Positions 27,495-36,610 of a stretch of 64,000 nt of DNA are shown piece by piece. The translations under genes were made by a program, and so were the position numbers. The stretch covers positions 1-64,000 of the forward strand of contig NZ_QUHC01000002.1 of NCBI RefSeq assembly GCF_003479425.1. The letters run 5' to 3'. Under the pieces are notes generated by a model. That model had not been told where the DNA came from. It worked only from the letters and a program-made list of their open reading frames with translations, and did no database searches. The DNA is from Odoribacter sp. AF15-53 (lineage in GTDB: Bacteria; Bacteroidota; Bacteroidia; Bacteroidales; Marinifilaceae). Position 1 is the first letter of the stretch, and every line of letters begins with the position of its first letter.

Positions 27495-28019
27495 TTATAA
27501 ACTTTTCCCTTTCATTATCGCTTTTAAAATTCTCCTCCGCACGCATCGCATGGACGGTACTGCATCCACTTCCATAATTTCGAGAGCCATTTTAAACTCC
27601 TGCATCAATTCCGGAATGGGACGACACAATTCATAAGCTAACTTCATGCAAAGAGATTTTACCCCAGGCAATTCCTGGCATGACATCATTCGTTCCAGAC
27701 AAAAATCCAGCAAATCGACTCTTGGCGGATTTGCTTGCGGCTGTCGGTAAAGTAAATTCAAAATCACCCTTCGTCTTCCTCCATGCTTGCATCCTAACAA
27801 CTCATCAATCAACTCATCTTGCTTGTCGTACAACCACTCGCTATTTTCATCCGAAAAATGAGTAAAAACCCAAGCTGCCTGGTACCCGATCGCCTCGTCG
27901 TCGCCCATTACCAAATCGTATAACTCCCGCTTCCGATCGTCGTTATCCCCTATTAAACAAAGTATTTCATTAATATCAGCCATTCCTATACGCTGAGATA
28001 ACTTATCTTTGAAATTCAT
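27495..28019 (-). CDS. Hypothetical helical-repeat (HEAT-like) protein
   Basis: About 174 residues from ATG 28019 (MNFKDKLSQRIG); an in-frame ATG at 28067 would add 16 residues. The sequence is all-helical in appearance with paired helices (GYQAAWVFTHFSDENSEWL, RRRVILNLLYRQ, SLCMKLAYELCRPIPELMQEF), as in HEAT/ARM-type scaffolds. It has no signal peptide, so it is cytoplasmic. It resembles the HEAT-like protein at 29563 only in general design. No partner is suggested by context. Confidence 0.6.
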   Translation of the reverse strand: MNFKDKLSQRIGMADINEILCLIGDNDDRKRELYDLVMGDDEAIGYQAAWVFTHFSDENSEWLYDKQDELIDELLGCKHGGRRRVILNLLYRQPQANPPRVDLLDFCLERMMSCQELPGVKSLCMKLAYELCRPIPELMQEFKMALEIMEVDAVPSMRCVRRRILKAIMKGKSL

Positions 28020-28548
28020 CCTACCCAATATCTTTAATGGAATTTCTCCCGTGTCATTAATAATCAAAACGTTATATCCCTATCTATTCCCATCAGGAAT
28101 TACACAAAAGTAATAGAAGATTATTCAATACCAGAATGACCACATATCAAACTTTCAACAATCCCATTCCTCGCGATTAAACTCGTGATAAACTCGTCAT
28201 TACAACCGACAACAAAAACTTCGCCCTTGTTAAAAAGGAACAAACCCCGTTAAAATGGCGGTTAGGTGGCGGCTAGGTGGCGGCCAAGTGTGGGCTAACC
28301 CTGTAAATGGTGTGGCAAATGTCGGGTAATAACCGGTATAAAATATTACTTAACCCATGAACTAATATAGTTTTTCCCCTCTGCATCCCCCGGCATTCGC
28401 CCTCGTGAAAACAAAAAAAGACGAGAAAACCCATGTTTGTAGCTTTCCCCGTCTGAAAAACAATCTCCGGAACGCTTAAACCATCTCCGGGAAAAAACAA
28501 GGCAGAATATCACGCGTACTTCTGCCCCGTCACTTCAATCCTGTCCGA
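28020..28548. repeat. Intergenic stretch with three 11-bp tandem repeats
   Basis: About 530 bases without a credible gene. The notable feature is at 28257-28289: GGCGGTTAGGT, GGCGGCTAGGT and GGCGGCCAAGT in direct tandem. No promoter matching the Bacteroidetes consensus or clear terminator was found in the rest. Confidence 0.5.
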
Positions 28549-29406
28549 TCATTGCACAGGAATATAAATTTCAGTCACTAGATTCTCCGGCTCGGTATGA
28601 TCCGGGTGGTTCAGGTACTTCTCGAAACCGGGAGTATCTCCCAGTTTATAACCCTTTTCCGGGATATATTTCGCGTAAATCGTGTCATACACGGCATGCA
28701 AATTGGAATACGGTCCCTGGTAACGAAAAATAGCGTACTTCCCGCCGGCAACTTCTTTCACACCCACTTCTCCCTTGGGCTTTCCCGTCCGTGGAAGAAC
28801 CAGACACACGCTAGTACGTAACTTATCCTGCTCCGTCACTTTCGGATCATCGTGATAAATGCAAATATGCTCGACTTCGGGCGCGAAAAGATTCTCTTCC
28901 CGCACGTGGTTCCACAACTTCTGCCAAGCCGCACAATAATCCAACTGGTTATAAGCACCTGTCAGCCAAACGTAAATCACTTGCTTCGGGGCCAACACTC
29001 TCTCTTCGAATTCTAGTTTTAAATCGGGTCTTACTTCTACTGGTTTCATAATCGTGTAATTTTTATTATTACGGTATCCGTTAGGCGAAATACCATAGAA
29101 CTGCTTGAAACTCTTCGACAACGACGAGGGAACGTCATACCCCACCCGGTAAGCGATGTCCTGCACCGACAAATCGGAATAACGTAACAGCCGGGCTGCC
29201 GTCTCGACACGTACACGAGTAATGAAAGCCCCGATCGGCTCGCCCAGAAAAGCCCGCACGATCCGGTGAAAATGCCAAGGTGAGAAACCGGACATCTCGG
29301 CCAAGAGACCGAGGTCGATACCCTCGCCCAGGTGATTGTTTATGTACTCCACGATCACGTTAATCTTTTTCAGATACTCTTCTTTCGTCGTCAATTTCTG
29401 TTCCAT
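28549..29406 (-). CDS. AraC-family regulator with GyrI-like effector domain
   Basis: A 285-residue Rob/SoxS-type regulator. Two helix-turn-helix motifs fill the N-terminal 110 residues (EGIDLGLLAEMSGFSPWHF and LSVQDIAYRVGYDVPSSLSK, then the AraC signature FKQFYGISPNGYR). A GyrI-like small-molecule binding domain follows (about 125-285; YIPEKGYKLGDTPGFEKY, LVTEIYIPVQ). Such proteins sense drugs or other small ligands and activate efflux or stress genes. It stands alone and is divergent from the HEAT-like gene at 29563. Confidence 0.9.
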   Translation of the reverse strand: MEQKLTTKEEYLKKINVIVEYINNHLGEGIDLGLLAEMSGFSPWHFHRIVRAFLGEPIGAFITRVRVETAARLLRYSDLSVQDIAYRVGYDVPSSLSKSFKQFYGISPNGYRNNKNYTIMKPVEVRPDLKLEFEERVLAPKQVIYVWLTGAYNQLDYCAAWQKLWNHVREENLFAPEVEHICIYHDDPKVTEQDKLRTSVCLVLPRTGKPKGEVGVKEVAGGKYAIFRYQGPYSNLHAVYDTIYAKYIPEKGYKLGDTPGFEKYLNHPDHTEPENLVTEIYIPVQ

Positions 29407-29562
29407 ATTCTTTCGTATTTCAAGACAAAGGTAATTCCCGATCTCCCGATAGACTTTTCCTAACTTGCTAAATTCGAATTTTCTTCAAAATAACTCAATC
29501 CGGGGAAAATTCACCCCTATTATGAATGAATTATATTATTTTTACGACAAAAATATACCAAG

Positions 29563-30135
29563 ATGACCACGTTGATTGATTATGACAAGCTAAATTCCGC
29601 CAACCCGCAAGAAAAATACGGTTGTGCCAAGGTTCTGATCCGGATCGCGCAAGAAAACCCGCTTCTTCTCTACCCGGATTTCCCGTTATGGAGCGAGATG
29701 CTGGAACATGCCAACAACATCCTCAAGTGGACGGCTATCGACCTGATCGGTTATTTATCTGCGATTGACACGGAAAATAAAATCAACGACCTGTTTCCCG
29801 TGTTGCGAACATTGTTACACGGGGGCCAACTGATCACCTGCAATCACGCCATTTTCACGTTCGGGCTAATCGGCAAGAACAAACCGGAATATACCCGACA
29901 AGTCATCGACGAGCTTCTCGCTATTCAAAACGACACGTTCGACACGGATGAATGCAAAGCAATTGCCACGGGAAAAGTGCTGGATGTGTTCAAAAGCTAT
30001 GGCCCAAACCTCCGAGACACGCCCGAAGTACTGGCATTCGTCCGGGAAGCCACCTCGTCACGACGCGACAGCACGAAAAAGAAAGCAGAATCATTATTGA
30101 AAAAAATCGTCAACAACGATCCTACTTCCCGTTAA
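29563..30135 (+). CDS. HEAT-repeat-like hypothetical protein
   Basis: A 190-residue soluble helical protein with alternating helices typical of HEAT/ARM repeats (LEHANNILKWTAIDLIGYLS, INDLFPVLRTLLHGG, CNHAIFTFGLIGKN, ECKAIATGKVLDVFKSYG) and a basic C-terminus (SRRDSTKKKAESLLKKIV). It starts MTTLIDYDKLN and has no signal peptide. It may bind protein or nucleic acid; the function is unknown. It ends 13 bases before the convergent PPOX gene. Confidence 0.65.
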   Translation: MTTLIDYDKLNSANPQEKYGCAKVLIRIAQENPLLLYPDFPLWSEMLEHANNILKWTAIDLIGYLSAIDTENKINDLFPVLRTLLHGGQLITCNHAIFTFGLIGKNKPEYTRQVIDELLAIQNDTFDTDECKAIATGKVLDVFKSYGPNLRDTPEVLAFVREATSSRRDSTKKKAESLLKKIVNNDPTSR

Positions 30136-30148
30136 TATCTTTCCCGGT

Positions 30149-30556
30149 TTACAAGTCGGCTTTCACGAACTGGAAATCCAGCCAATAAGTCACCCGTTTA
30201 GACGTGAACTTCAAGACACAATAGGTCGGGTCATCCACCCCACCCGGAAAATGCTGGATAAACCAATCCTGCCACAAGGCCTTTTTCTCGGCCTCGTCGG
30301 TAACGATCTCTATATCTCCCGTCAACACCACGCTATTGATTTCCTTTTGAAAACACACCCCCGCTTTGGGATTTTCCAGGAAATGTTTCGTTTTATCGGA
30401 ATACGTTCCGGTCGCAAACCAGATCGTGGAAATCCCATCCGCTTTCACCTTTGACATCGGGACCGGGCGAGGAAATCCATTCTCGTCAACCGACGCCAAT
30501 ATCACGCTTTCACATTGTTCCAATAATAATTCCGCTTTTCGTTTTAACTCTTCCAT
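30149..30556 (-). CDS. Pyridoxamine 5'-phosphate oxidase-like (flavin split-barrel) protein
   Basis: A 135-residue single-domain split beta-barrel: SVILASVDENGFPRPVPMSK near the N-terminus, IWFATGTYSDKTKHFLENPK, AGVCFQKEINSVVLTGDIEI and a C-terminal KFTSKRVTYW. It is like the general-stress-protein 26 group, which binds FMN, FAD or F420-like cofactors and reduces small substrates. It is too short for a true PdxH. It lies 72 bases downstream of an AraC regulator on the same strand, which may control it. Confidence 0.85.
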   Translation of the reverse strand: MEELKRKAELLLEQCESVILASVDENGFPRPVPMSKVKADGISTIWFATGTYSDKTKHFLENPKAGVCFQKEINSVVLTGDIEIVTDEAEKKALWQDWFIQHFPGGVDDPTYCVLKFTSKRVTYWLDFQFVKADL

Positions 30557-30628
30557 ATTCTTTCGTTTATTAATTATAGGGACAAAAATAGGACACCGGG
30601 GAATAGATTTCTTGTAAAAAATCGACTT

Positions 30629-31438
30629 TTACACGTCCAGATAAGTGATCGGGACATCTTCCGGCAAAGACATAAATACAACGGGAGAACTCCCGGATAA
30701 TTTCTTGAACTCCTTAACCAAATGAGAAGAATCATAATAACCACAATCCACCGACACGTTAAACAAATTATCACGGGACACTTGCCGCAACACATCCATC
30801 GCCCGGCGAAATTTCACAATCCGGCTATATTCCTTGGGAGTAAACCCCGTGGCATGCTTGAAACGACGTTCAAAATGACGCTGGCACAGACACACCCGAT
30901 CCGTTAACTCCCGGATTGATAACAAGCCTCCCGCCTGACGAATTAACCCGGCCGTCCAAACCACCTGCTTGTCAATCGTTTCCGCGTATTTCAACCGCAA
31001 CAGCAAGTACTCTTCGATAAACAACAACCGTTCCCCGAGCGTGGCCTTTTCCCTCAACCAAACAGCGAATTCCTCGTGAAAAAGGAGATTCAAATCCTGT
31101 AAACAAACCCGCTGATTCGTGAATTCACCCAACGCCTCCCGCGTGAAAACCGTGAGCCCGCAAGGCGTGAACCTCACCCCCAGCATGTGTATTGATCTTG
31201 CCCGAACCAGCAACTCGGAATAGGTCTTCATCGCTCCCACGAAATACCCGTGTAACGGCTTGGCGATAAACTGCCTGTTATCCTCCAGATTACCCGTATC
31301 CTCCAGGTTAAAAATAAAATCCGTACACCCGTCCGGTAAAATCTTCATATAACTCCCCGGTTCTAACTCCCCCTTCACCTCCCAATATTTATCAATATAA
31401 GGGGCTAATATCGCGTGAGGCTGGTATTCTTGGTACAT
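30629..31438 (-). CDS. AraC-family transcription regulator with DUF6597-like sensor
   Basis: A 269-residue regulator. The N-terminal domain (about 1-140) starts PHAILAPYIDKYWEVKGELE and contains KILPDGCTDFIFNLED, typical of the DUF6597-type sensor domain. The C-terminal AraC domain (about 155-260) has LSIRELTDRVCLCQRHFERR and the second motif ATGFTPKEYSRIVKFRRAM. Regulators of this class often control the next gene, here the PPOX-like protein. The upstream region carries the MITE-like element at 31504, so its promoter may lie within or beside the element. Confidence 0.88.
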   Translation of the reverse strand: MYQEYQPHAILAPYIDKYWEVKGELEPGSYMKILPDGCTDFIFNLEDTGNLEDNRQFIAKPLHGYFVGAMKTYSELLVRARSIHMLGVRFTPCGLTVFTREALGEFTNQRVCLQDLNLLFHEEFAVWLREKATLGERLLFIEEYLLLRLKYAETIDKQVVWTAGLIRQAGGLLSIRELTDRVCLCQRHFERRFKHATGFTPKEYSRIVKFRRAMDVLRQVSRDNLFNVSVDCGYYDSSHLVKEFKKLSGSSPVVFMSLPEDVPITYLDV

Positions 31439-31503
31439 TCGTATCGGTCTTTCATTATTTAAACAAAACTACGTAAAATATCCGGCATAACCATAAACTT
31501 CCC

Positions 31504-31727
31504 CAGAGCAAACGCGTCAAAACGCTTAAAGCCCTTTGAGTCGAAAGTTTATAAAGTCTATAAAGTTCATAAAGTCTATGGACCCTGCGGGTGCTTTGTC
31601 CACGGCAGCCTGCTGCCGGTAAGCCTTGTCCGAAGGACACCCGTGACTTTATAAACTTTACGGACTTTAGGAGCTGAAAGCTCAACTTTATGAACTAGGC
31701 TTTAAGTGTTTTGACGCGTTTGCCCTG
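31504..31727. mobile_element. MITE-like element with 30-bp TIRs and 10-bp target duplication
   Basis: Terminal inverted repeats at 31504-31533 and 31698-31727 match at 28 of 30 positions (starts CAGAGCAAACGCGTCAAAAC). The direct repeat TAAACTTCCC directly flanks both ends (31494-31503 and 31728-31737). No transposase is encoded in the 224 bp. The interior (31544-31696) is copy A of the interspersed repeat family described under findings, in the opposite orientation to the other four copies. Confidence 0.75.
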
Positions 31728-31940
31728 TAAACTTCCCGAGATCGAGTCACTTTCAAAAAAAAGAGTATTCCACACTCATGCTGTGGAGAAATTCCCCACA
31801 TGGGGCAAAAGGCTCCACAATTATACCCATCAAGAAAAAGCAACGACACGCTGTACTTCAATGATTTAATATTTTTACTAAAAATGGCATGGACCTTGTT
31901 TTAATATCAGGCATAGAACAAAACATCAAAAAACAAAACT

Positions 31941-32819
31941 ATGAGAACGTTTATTTTTTTAGCAGTCAGTCTGTTTTCTATCGCATTCTTAGGTAGTTGT
32001 GTAGAAAACTCACAAAAATATAAAGCTTTACAAGCAAAAGCAGACTCTTTACAATCCGTTAGTAAAGGACAAAGTGACGAGATGGATAAACTTTTGGCAG
32101 ATTTGAATGATATTTCCACCGGAATGCAATCCATCCGCGAGGCCGAGCATATTTTGGCTATCGAATCACAAAGCGACACGAAAAGCAACAAGAGTAAGAG
32201 CCAGATCACCGCGTTAAGAAACGACGTGAAAGCCCTTTCCGACGCGATCAACGGTTATAAAGAAAAAATCGCTAAACTGGAAAGCTCTAACAAGAGACAA
32301 TCCGCTGAATTCAAGAAATTAATCGCCGGGCTAAACGAAGAGTTAGCACTCAGAGATCAAAAGATCAACGAGATCAGTCAAGTACTGGCCGCCAAGGAAA
32401 AAGAACTAGGTATCAAGACACAACAAATAGCAGAACTAAATCAAAACGTGAGCAACCTGCAAGAGGAATCAACCTCGCAAAAGGAAATGATCTCCGGTCA
32501 GGACAAATCGCTCAACACGATCCACTACTTGTTAGGTTCCAGAAAGAGTTTAAAAGAAGCAAACGTGATTTCAAGACAAGGAATCTTCTGTCCGCCGATC
32601 GTTTCTTCTCAAGCTCAGAATGCAAAATTCGTGGATGCAGATATGCGTGAAATGACATCCATCCCGTTGAACTCCAAGAAAGCAAAAATCCTTTCCGTTC
32701 ACCCCAGCGAATCATACGCCTTGGAAGAAGGAACCGATGGCATGCAAACCTTGAAAATCAACAACCCGGGTGCATTCTGGAAACAAACCAAATATTTGGT
32801 AGTGATGATCAACGAATAA
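31941..32819 (+). CDS. Coiled-coil lipoprotein
   Basis: A 292-residue lipoprotein with lipobox FLGSC (Cys20). Residues 25-200 are a long heptad-rich coiled coil (KYKALQAKADSLQS, YKEKIAKLESSNKRQ, QQIAELNQNVSNLQEES). The C-terminal 90 residues form a small globular domain (FVDADMREMTSIPLNSKKAK, LKINNPGAFWKQTKYLVVM). There is no acidic run after the cysteine, so it may face the periplasm. It has a convincing terminator and is monocistronic. It could be a periplasmic spacer or scaffold; the function is unknown. Confidence 0.8.
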   Translation: MRTFIFLAVSLFSIAFLGSCVENSQKYKALQAKADSLQSVSKGQSDEMDKLLADLNDISTGMQSIREAEHILAIESQSDTKSNKSKSQITALRNDVKALSDAINGYKEKIAKLESSNKRQSAEFKKLIAGLNEELALRDQKINEISQVLAAKEKELGIKTQQIAELNQNVSNLQEESTSQKEMISGQDKSLNTIHYLLGSRKSLKEANVISRQGIFCPPIVSSQAQNAKFVDADMREMTSIPLNSKKAKILSVHPSESYALEEGTDGMQTLKINNPGAFWKQTKYLVVMINE

Positions 32820-32860
32820 CCTTAGATTCACACACTCATATACACACAACACACACAGGT

Positions 32861-32893
32861 AAGGTGTTCGGGGTTCTCCCGGGCACCTTTTTT
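32861..32893 (+). terminator. Terminator of the coiled-coil lipoprotein gene
   Basis: AAGGTG with an inner CGGG/CCCG helix and CACCTT, followed by TTTTTTC. Confidence 0.85.
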
Positions 32894-32957
32894 CATGTTC
32901 GCTTGCATTTTCATCCTTTTTTCCCGTTATTTGTACATGACCTAATACCTGCAGCCC

Positions 32958-33698
32958 ATGAAGATTACCCTGTTAACCCTGTTGTGCCTCGTCATCAGCA
33001 ACCAACCGGACTTCGTCAGCCAGCAAAAGAAGTTCGTCCGGGTACGCGACGCTTACAAGGCAAAAGAAGCCTTGGTGACCCGCAAATTACAAGAATCCGG
33101 TCTATCCATGGATAATCTCAACATCCTCATCGTGGCGTATAAACAGGAATGTCTTATGGATATTTACGCCAAGAAACGGGAAGATGCCACTTACAAAAAA
33201 TTGACCACGTACAGGATATGCGCCCGTTCCGGGAGCCTCGGTCCGAAACGTCGGCAAGGCGACCGACAGATTCCGGAGGGATTCTATCATATCAATCATT
33301 TCAACCCCAACAGTAACTATCATCTTTCCTTGATGATCAATTACCCGAACGCATCCGACAGGCTAAAGAGCAAAGCCGCCCGACTCGGAGGTAACATCTG
33401 CATCCACGGGAATTGCGTCACGGTCGGGTGCCTGCCGATGACTGACGACAAGATCAAGGAAATCTACATCTATGCCGTGCAGGCACGTCAATCCGGACAA
33501 GAAAAGATTCCCGTTTACATTTTTCCTTTCAAATTCTCGGCTGAAACCACGAAAAACTACCGTGAAACGTATAAAGCATACCCCACTTTGCTCCATTTTT
33601 GGGAAAATCTGGAAACCGGATACAATCTATTTATCAACGAATTAAAAGAGCCACACATCACCATTGACAAGCTTGGTGATTATCAATTTTCAATATAG
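32958..33698 (+). CDS. YkuD-type L,D-transpeptidase (YafK-like)
   Basis: A 246-residue secreted protein with a signal peptide of about 20 residues. The YkuD catalytic motif is clear: ICIHGNCVTVGCLPMTDD, with the His and the GC cysteine as nucleophile (about residues 151-163). Upstream, YRICARSGSLGPKRRQGDRQ and EGFYHINHFNPNSNYHLSLM are typical of the YafK/DpaA group, which cleaves or attaches proteins on meso-diaminopimelate of peptidoglycan. It lies between a coiled-coil lipoprotein and map. The action is periplasmic. Confidence 0.9.
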   Translation: MKITLLTLLCLVISNQPDFVSQQKKFVRVRDAYKAKEALVTRKLQESGLSMDNLNILIVAYKQECLMDIYAKKREDATYKKLTTYRICARSGSLGPKRRQGDRQIPEGFYHINHFNPNSNYHLSLMINYPNASDRLKSKAARLGGNICIHGNCVTVGCLPMTDDKIKEIYIYAVQARQSGQEKIPVYIFPFKFSAETTKNYRETYKAYPTLLHFWENLETGYNLFINELKEPHITIDKLGDYQFSI

Positions 33699-33758
33699 CG
33701 GAATAACCTGTCCCGAAAATCACTACCTTAGTGCTTTATTATAAAAGGAGACAGCATC

Positions 33759-34598
33759 ATGCTATTTAACAAGAATGAAAACAAACCAGCCTCCTCTATA
33801 GAGGAGAAAATCAAGTTATATCGTCGTCAGGGTCACATCGTTCCACCCCGGAAGATTATCAAGAACGCGGAACAAATCGAGGGAATCCGGGAAAGTTCCA
33901 AGATAAACACGGCCGTCCTGGATCACGTGGCAGCGAACATCCGTGAAGGAATGTCGACCGAGGATATCAACACGCTGGTATACGACTTTACCGTGTCACA
34001 CGGGGCTATTCCCGCCCCGCTAAATTACGAGGGATTCCCCAAAAGCGTGTGTACCTCGATCAACGAGGAAGTATGCCACGGGATTCCGGATAAAAACACC
34101 ATTTTAAAAAGTGGGGATATCATCAACGTGGATGTTTCCACCATATTCAACGGATACTTTTCCGATGCTTCCCGCATGTTCATGATCGGGGAGGTTGCCG
34201 AAGATCGCCGCAAACTGGTACAAGTCACCAAAGAATGCCTGGAAAAAGGTATTGAAGTTGCCAGACCGTGGGGATTCTTGGGAGATATTGGGGCCGTTAT
34301 CCAAGCTCACGCCGAGAGTCACGGTTATAGCGTTGTTCGGGAGTTCTGCGGGCACGGGGTCGGACTGAAATTCCACGAAATTCCGGAAGTGGAACACGTG
34401 GGCAGAAGAGGCACCGGGATGTTACTCGTGCCGGGGATGATTTTCACGATCGAACCCATGATTAACATGGGAAAACGGGAGATCTTCATTGACGAAGACA
34501 ACGATTGGACGGTCATCACCGAAGACAACCTCCCCTCGGCACAATGGGAAAACACGGTGTTGATCACGGAAACAGGGGTGGAAATATTGACCTGGTAA
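33759..34598 (+). CDS. map: Type I methionine aminopeptidase
   Basis: A 279-residue enzyme that removes the initiator methionine from new proteins, using two metal ions. The metal ligands are visible: D in NVDVSTIFNGYFSD (two Asp), H in GHGVGLKFHEIPEVEH, E in TIEPMINMG and E in WENTVLITETGVE. The catalytic His lies in EVCHGIP. A short N-terminal extension (about 1-35) includes a YRRQGHIVPP segment. The gene ends 10 bases before the helicase gene and is probably cotranscribed with it. It sits outside the ribosomal protein cluster, so it may be a second map copy. Confidence 0.95.
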   Translation: MLFNKNENKPASSIEEKIKLYRRQGHIVPPRKIIKNAEQIEGIRESSKINTAVLDHVAANIREGMSTEDINTLVYDFTVSHGAIPAPLNYEGFPKSVCTSINEEVCHGIPDKNTILKSGDIINVDVSTIFNGYFSDASRMFMIGEVAEDRRKLVQVTKECLEKGIEVARPWGFLGDIGAVIQAHAESHGYSVVREFCGHGVGLKFHEIPEVEHVGRRGTGMLLVPGMIFTIEPMINMGKREIFIDEDNDWTVITEDNLPSAQWENTVLITETGVEILTW

Positions 34599-34608
34599 TC
34601 CACTCCCG

Positions 34609-36546
34609 ATGGCTGCCGAACATATCACCTCCCCCCTCGTTGATCTACTGCAACAATATAAACTCTTGCAGCAAGAATTCGAGTATGAAAAAGAGACATT
34701 CTACCAACAAACACAACGAGCCGGGATCCCTAAACGGGTCCGGCAAGGGGTTTGCTGGTATCCCGTGACAGCCCACAAAAGCTATTACAACTCTTTGAAT
34801 CAACTCGTCATCGAAATCAAACGAGACGAAAATGATGACACGGATCACAACTTCGAATACGGCCGCCCGGTTTGCTTTTTCCGCATTGACGAAACGGGTA
34901 ACCCGCGTTATTTCAATTTCGCCGCAACAATCAGTTACGTCCACGAGCACACGATGCTCGTCGTGCTTCCCAACTCCAACAGCTTACTGGACATTCAGGG
35001 AGCCCGGGAACTAGGCGTTCAACTCTATTTTGACGGCACCTCCTACAAAACCATGTTCTCCGCCTTGACGGAAGTCATGGAAGCCAAGAACAATCGTCTG
35101 GCACACTTGCGAGAAGTACTTTTGGGCAACGTATCCCCGCTACAACGGAACATTCAACCGATTCGCCTCTCGTGGCTCAACCGCTCGCAGGAAAAAGCGG
35201 TTAACCAAGTATTAGGCGCCAAAGAAGTCGCCGTCGTGCACGGTCCCCCGGGAACCGGAAAAACGACCACGCTCGTGGAGGCCGTTTACGAAACATTACG
35301 GCGGGAGAATCAAGTGCTGGTCTGCGCCCAGAGTAACACGGCCGTGGACTGGATTGCCGAAAAACTTGTCGACCGGGGCGTGAATGTCTTGCGGGTCGGA
35401 AATCCCACGCGGGTAAACGACAAAATGCTATCCTTCACCTACGAGCGGAAATTCGAATCGCACCCCGCCTATCCCTCGCTACGAGCCGCACGAGCCATGA
35501 TCCGGGAGTTATCCGGTCGAACCAAACGCCTCAAAGGATCAAAGCGGGAAGCTTCCCGCCGGACATTAAACGAATTACGGGATCAAGCCATAAAACTCGA
35601 AATCAAAATTGACGCCCAACTTTTCGGGGAAGCCAGGGTTATTGCCTGTACCCTCGTGGGTTCCGCCAACAAGATATTAAACGGGAAAACATTCTCCACC
35701 CTCTTTATTGACGAGGCCGCCCAAGCCCTGGAAGCCGCTTGCTGGATCGCCATATCCAAAGCCGAACGGGTGATATTCGCCGGGGATCATTGCCAACTTC
35801 CCCCGACAATCAAATGTATCGAAGCCGCACGGGGAGGTCTGGATCGCACGCTGATTCAAAAAATCATTCATCGCAAGCCGGAAAGCGTCTCGATGCTCGA
35901 AATCCAGTACCGGATGCACGAGGACATCATGCGTTTCCCCTCGGGCTGGTTCTACCGGGGACGCCTGCAAGCCTCGCCCGAAGTTCGTCACCGAAGTATT
36001 CTGGACTTCGACACGCCCGTGGAGTGGTATGACACGGCTCTTTGCGAATTCTCGGAAGACTGTATTAACGAGACTTTCGGGCGCATCAACAAACCGGAAG
36101 CCGAGCTACTGGTACGGCAGTTACAGGAATATATCGAGAAAATCGGGATAGAACGGGTGCTGGATGAAAGAATTGATTTCGGGTTGATATCCCCCTACCG
36201 GGTACAAGTGCAGTATATCCGTCAACTGATCAAACGGAACCGCTTCTTCCAACCGTTGAAAAAACTCATCACCATTCACACCGTGGACGGGTTTCAGGGA
36301 CAGGAACGGGATGTAATCCTCATCAGTCTCGTGCGAGCCAACACAGACGGGAACATCGGATTCCTCAACGACCTCCGCCGGATGAACGTGGCAATCACCC
36401 GTGCCCGCATGAAACTCATCATTCTGGGAGATGCCTCCACGCTTACCCGTCACCCGTTCTACAAAGCCCTGCACGAGTACATCCGGGAAAACGGTAACAT
36501 TATTGAAATAGCACCGGAATCCCCCGATCACAATACGAGCAATTGA
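34609..36546 (+). CDS. Superfamily 1 DNA/RNA helicase, UPF1/IGHMBP2-like
   Basis: A 645-residue protein with the full SF1B helicase set: Walker A GPPGTGKTTT (about residue 212), motif Ia VCAQSNTAVDWI, motif II FIDEAAQALE, motif III AGDHCQLPPTI, motif IV QYRMHEDIMRF, motif V TIHTVDGFQGQERDVILISL and motif VI NVAITRARMKL. The N-terminal 200 residues form the beta-barrel and stalk of the IGHMBP2-like group. It is cytoplasmic and probably unwinds nucleic acid 5'-3' in repair or RNA quality control. It is cotranscribed with map. A terminator follows. Confidence 0.93.
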   Translation: MAAEHITSPLVDLLQQYKLLQQEFEYEKETFYQQTQRAGIPKRVRQGVCWYPVTAHKSYYNSLNQLVIEIKRDENDDTDHNFEYGRPVCFFRIDETGNPRYFNFAATISYVHEHTMLVVLPNSNSLLDIQGARELGVQLYFDGTSYKTMFSALTEVMEAKNNRLAHLREVLLGNVSPLQRNIQPIRLSWLNRSQEKAVNQVLGAKEVAVVHGPPGTGKTTTLVEAVYETLRRENQVLVCAQSNTAVDWIAEKLVDRGVNVLRVGNPTRVNDKMLSFTYERKFESHPAYPSLRAARAMIRELSGRTKRLKGSKREASRRTLNELRDQAIKLEIKIDAQLFGEARVIACTLVGSANKILNGKTFSTLFIDEAAQALEAACWIAISKAERVIFAGDHCQLPPTIKCIEAARGGLDRTLIQKIIHRKPESVSMLEIQYRMHEDIMRFPSGWFYRGRLQASPEVRHRSILDFDTPVEWYDTALCEFSEDCINETFGRINKPEAELLVRQLQEYIEKIGIERVLDERIDFGLISPYRVQVQYIRQLIKRNRFFQPLKKLITIHTVDGFQGQERDVILISLVRANTDGNIGFLNDLRRMNVAITRARMKLIILGDASTLTRHPFYKALHEYIRENGNIIEIAPESPDHNTSN

Positions 36547-36564
36547 GAATTGGAAATAATAAAA

Positions 36565-36589
36565 TATGCCGGGGAGACTCCCCGGCATA
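36565..36589. terminator. Terminator hairpin between helicase and flavodoxin genes
   Basis: TATGCCGGGG and CCCCGGCATA form a perfect 10-bp stem between convergent genes, with A/T-rich flanks on both sides, so it can serve both strands. Confidence 0.8.
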
Positions 36590-36610
36590 AATCAAAAACA
36601 ACAACTAGAC

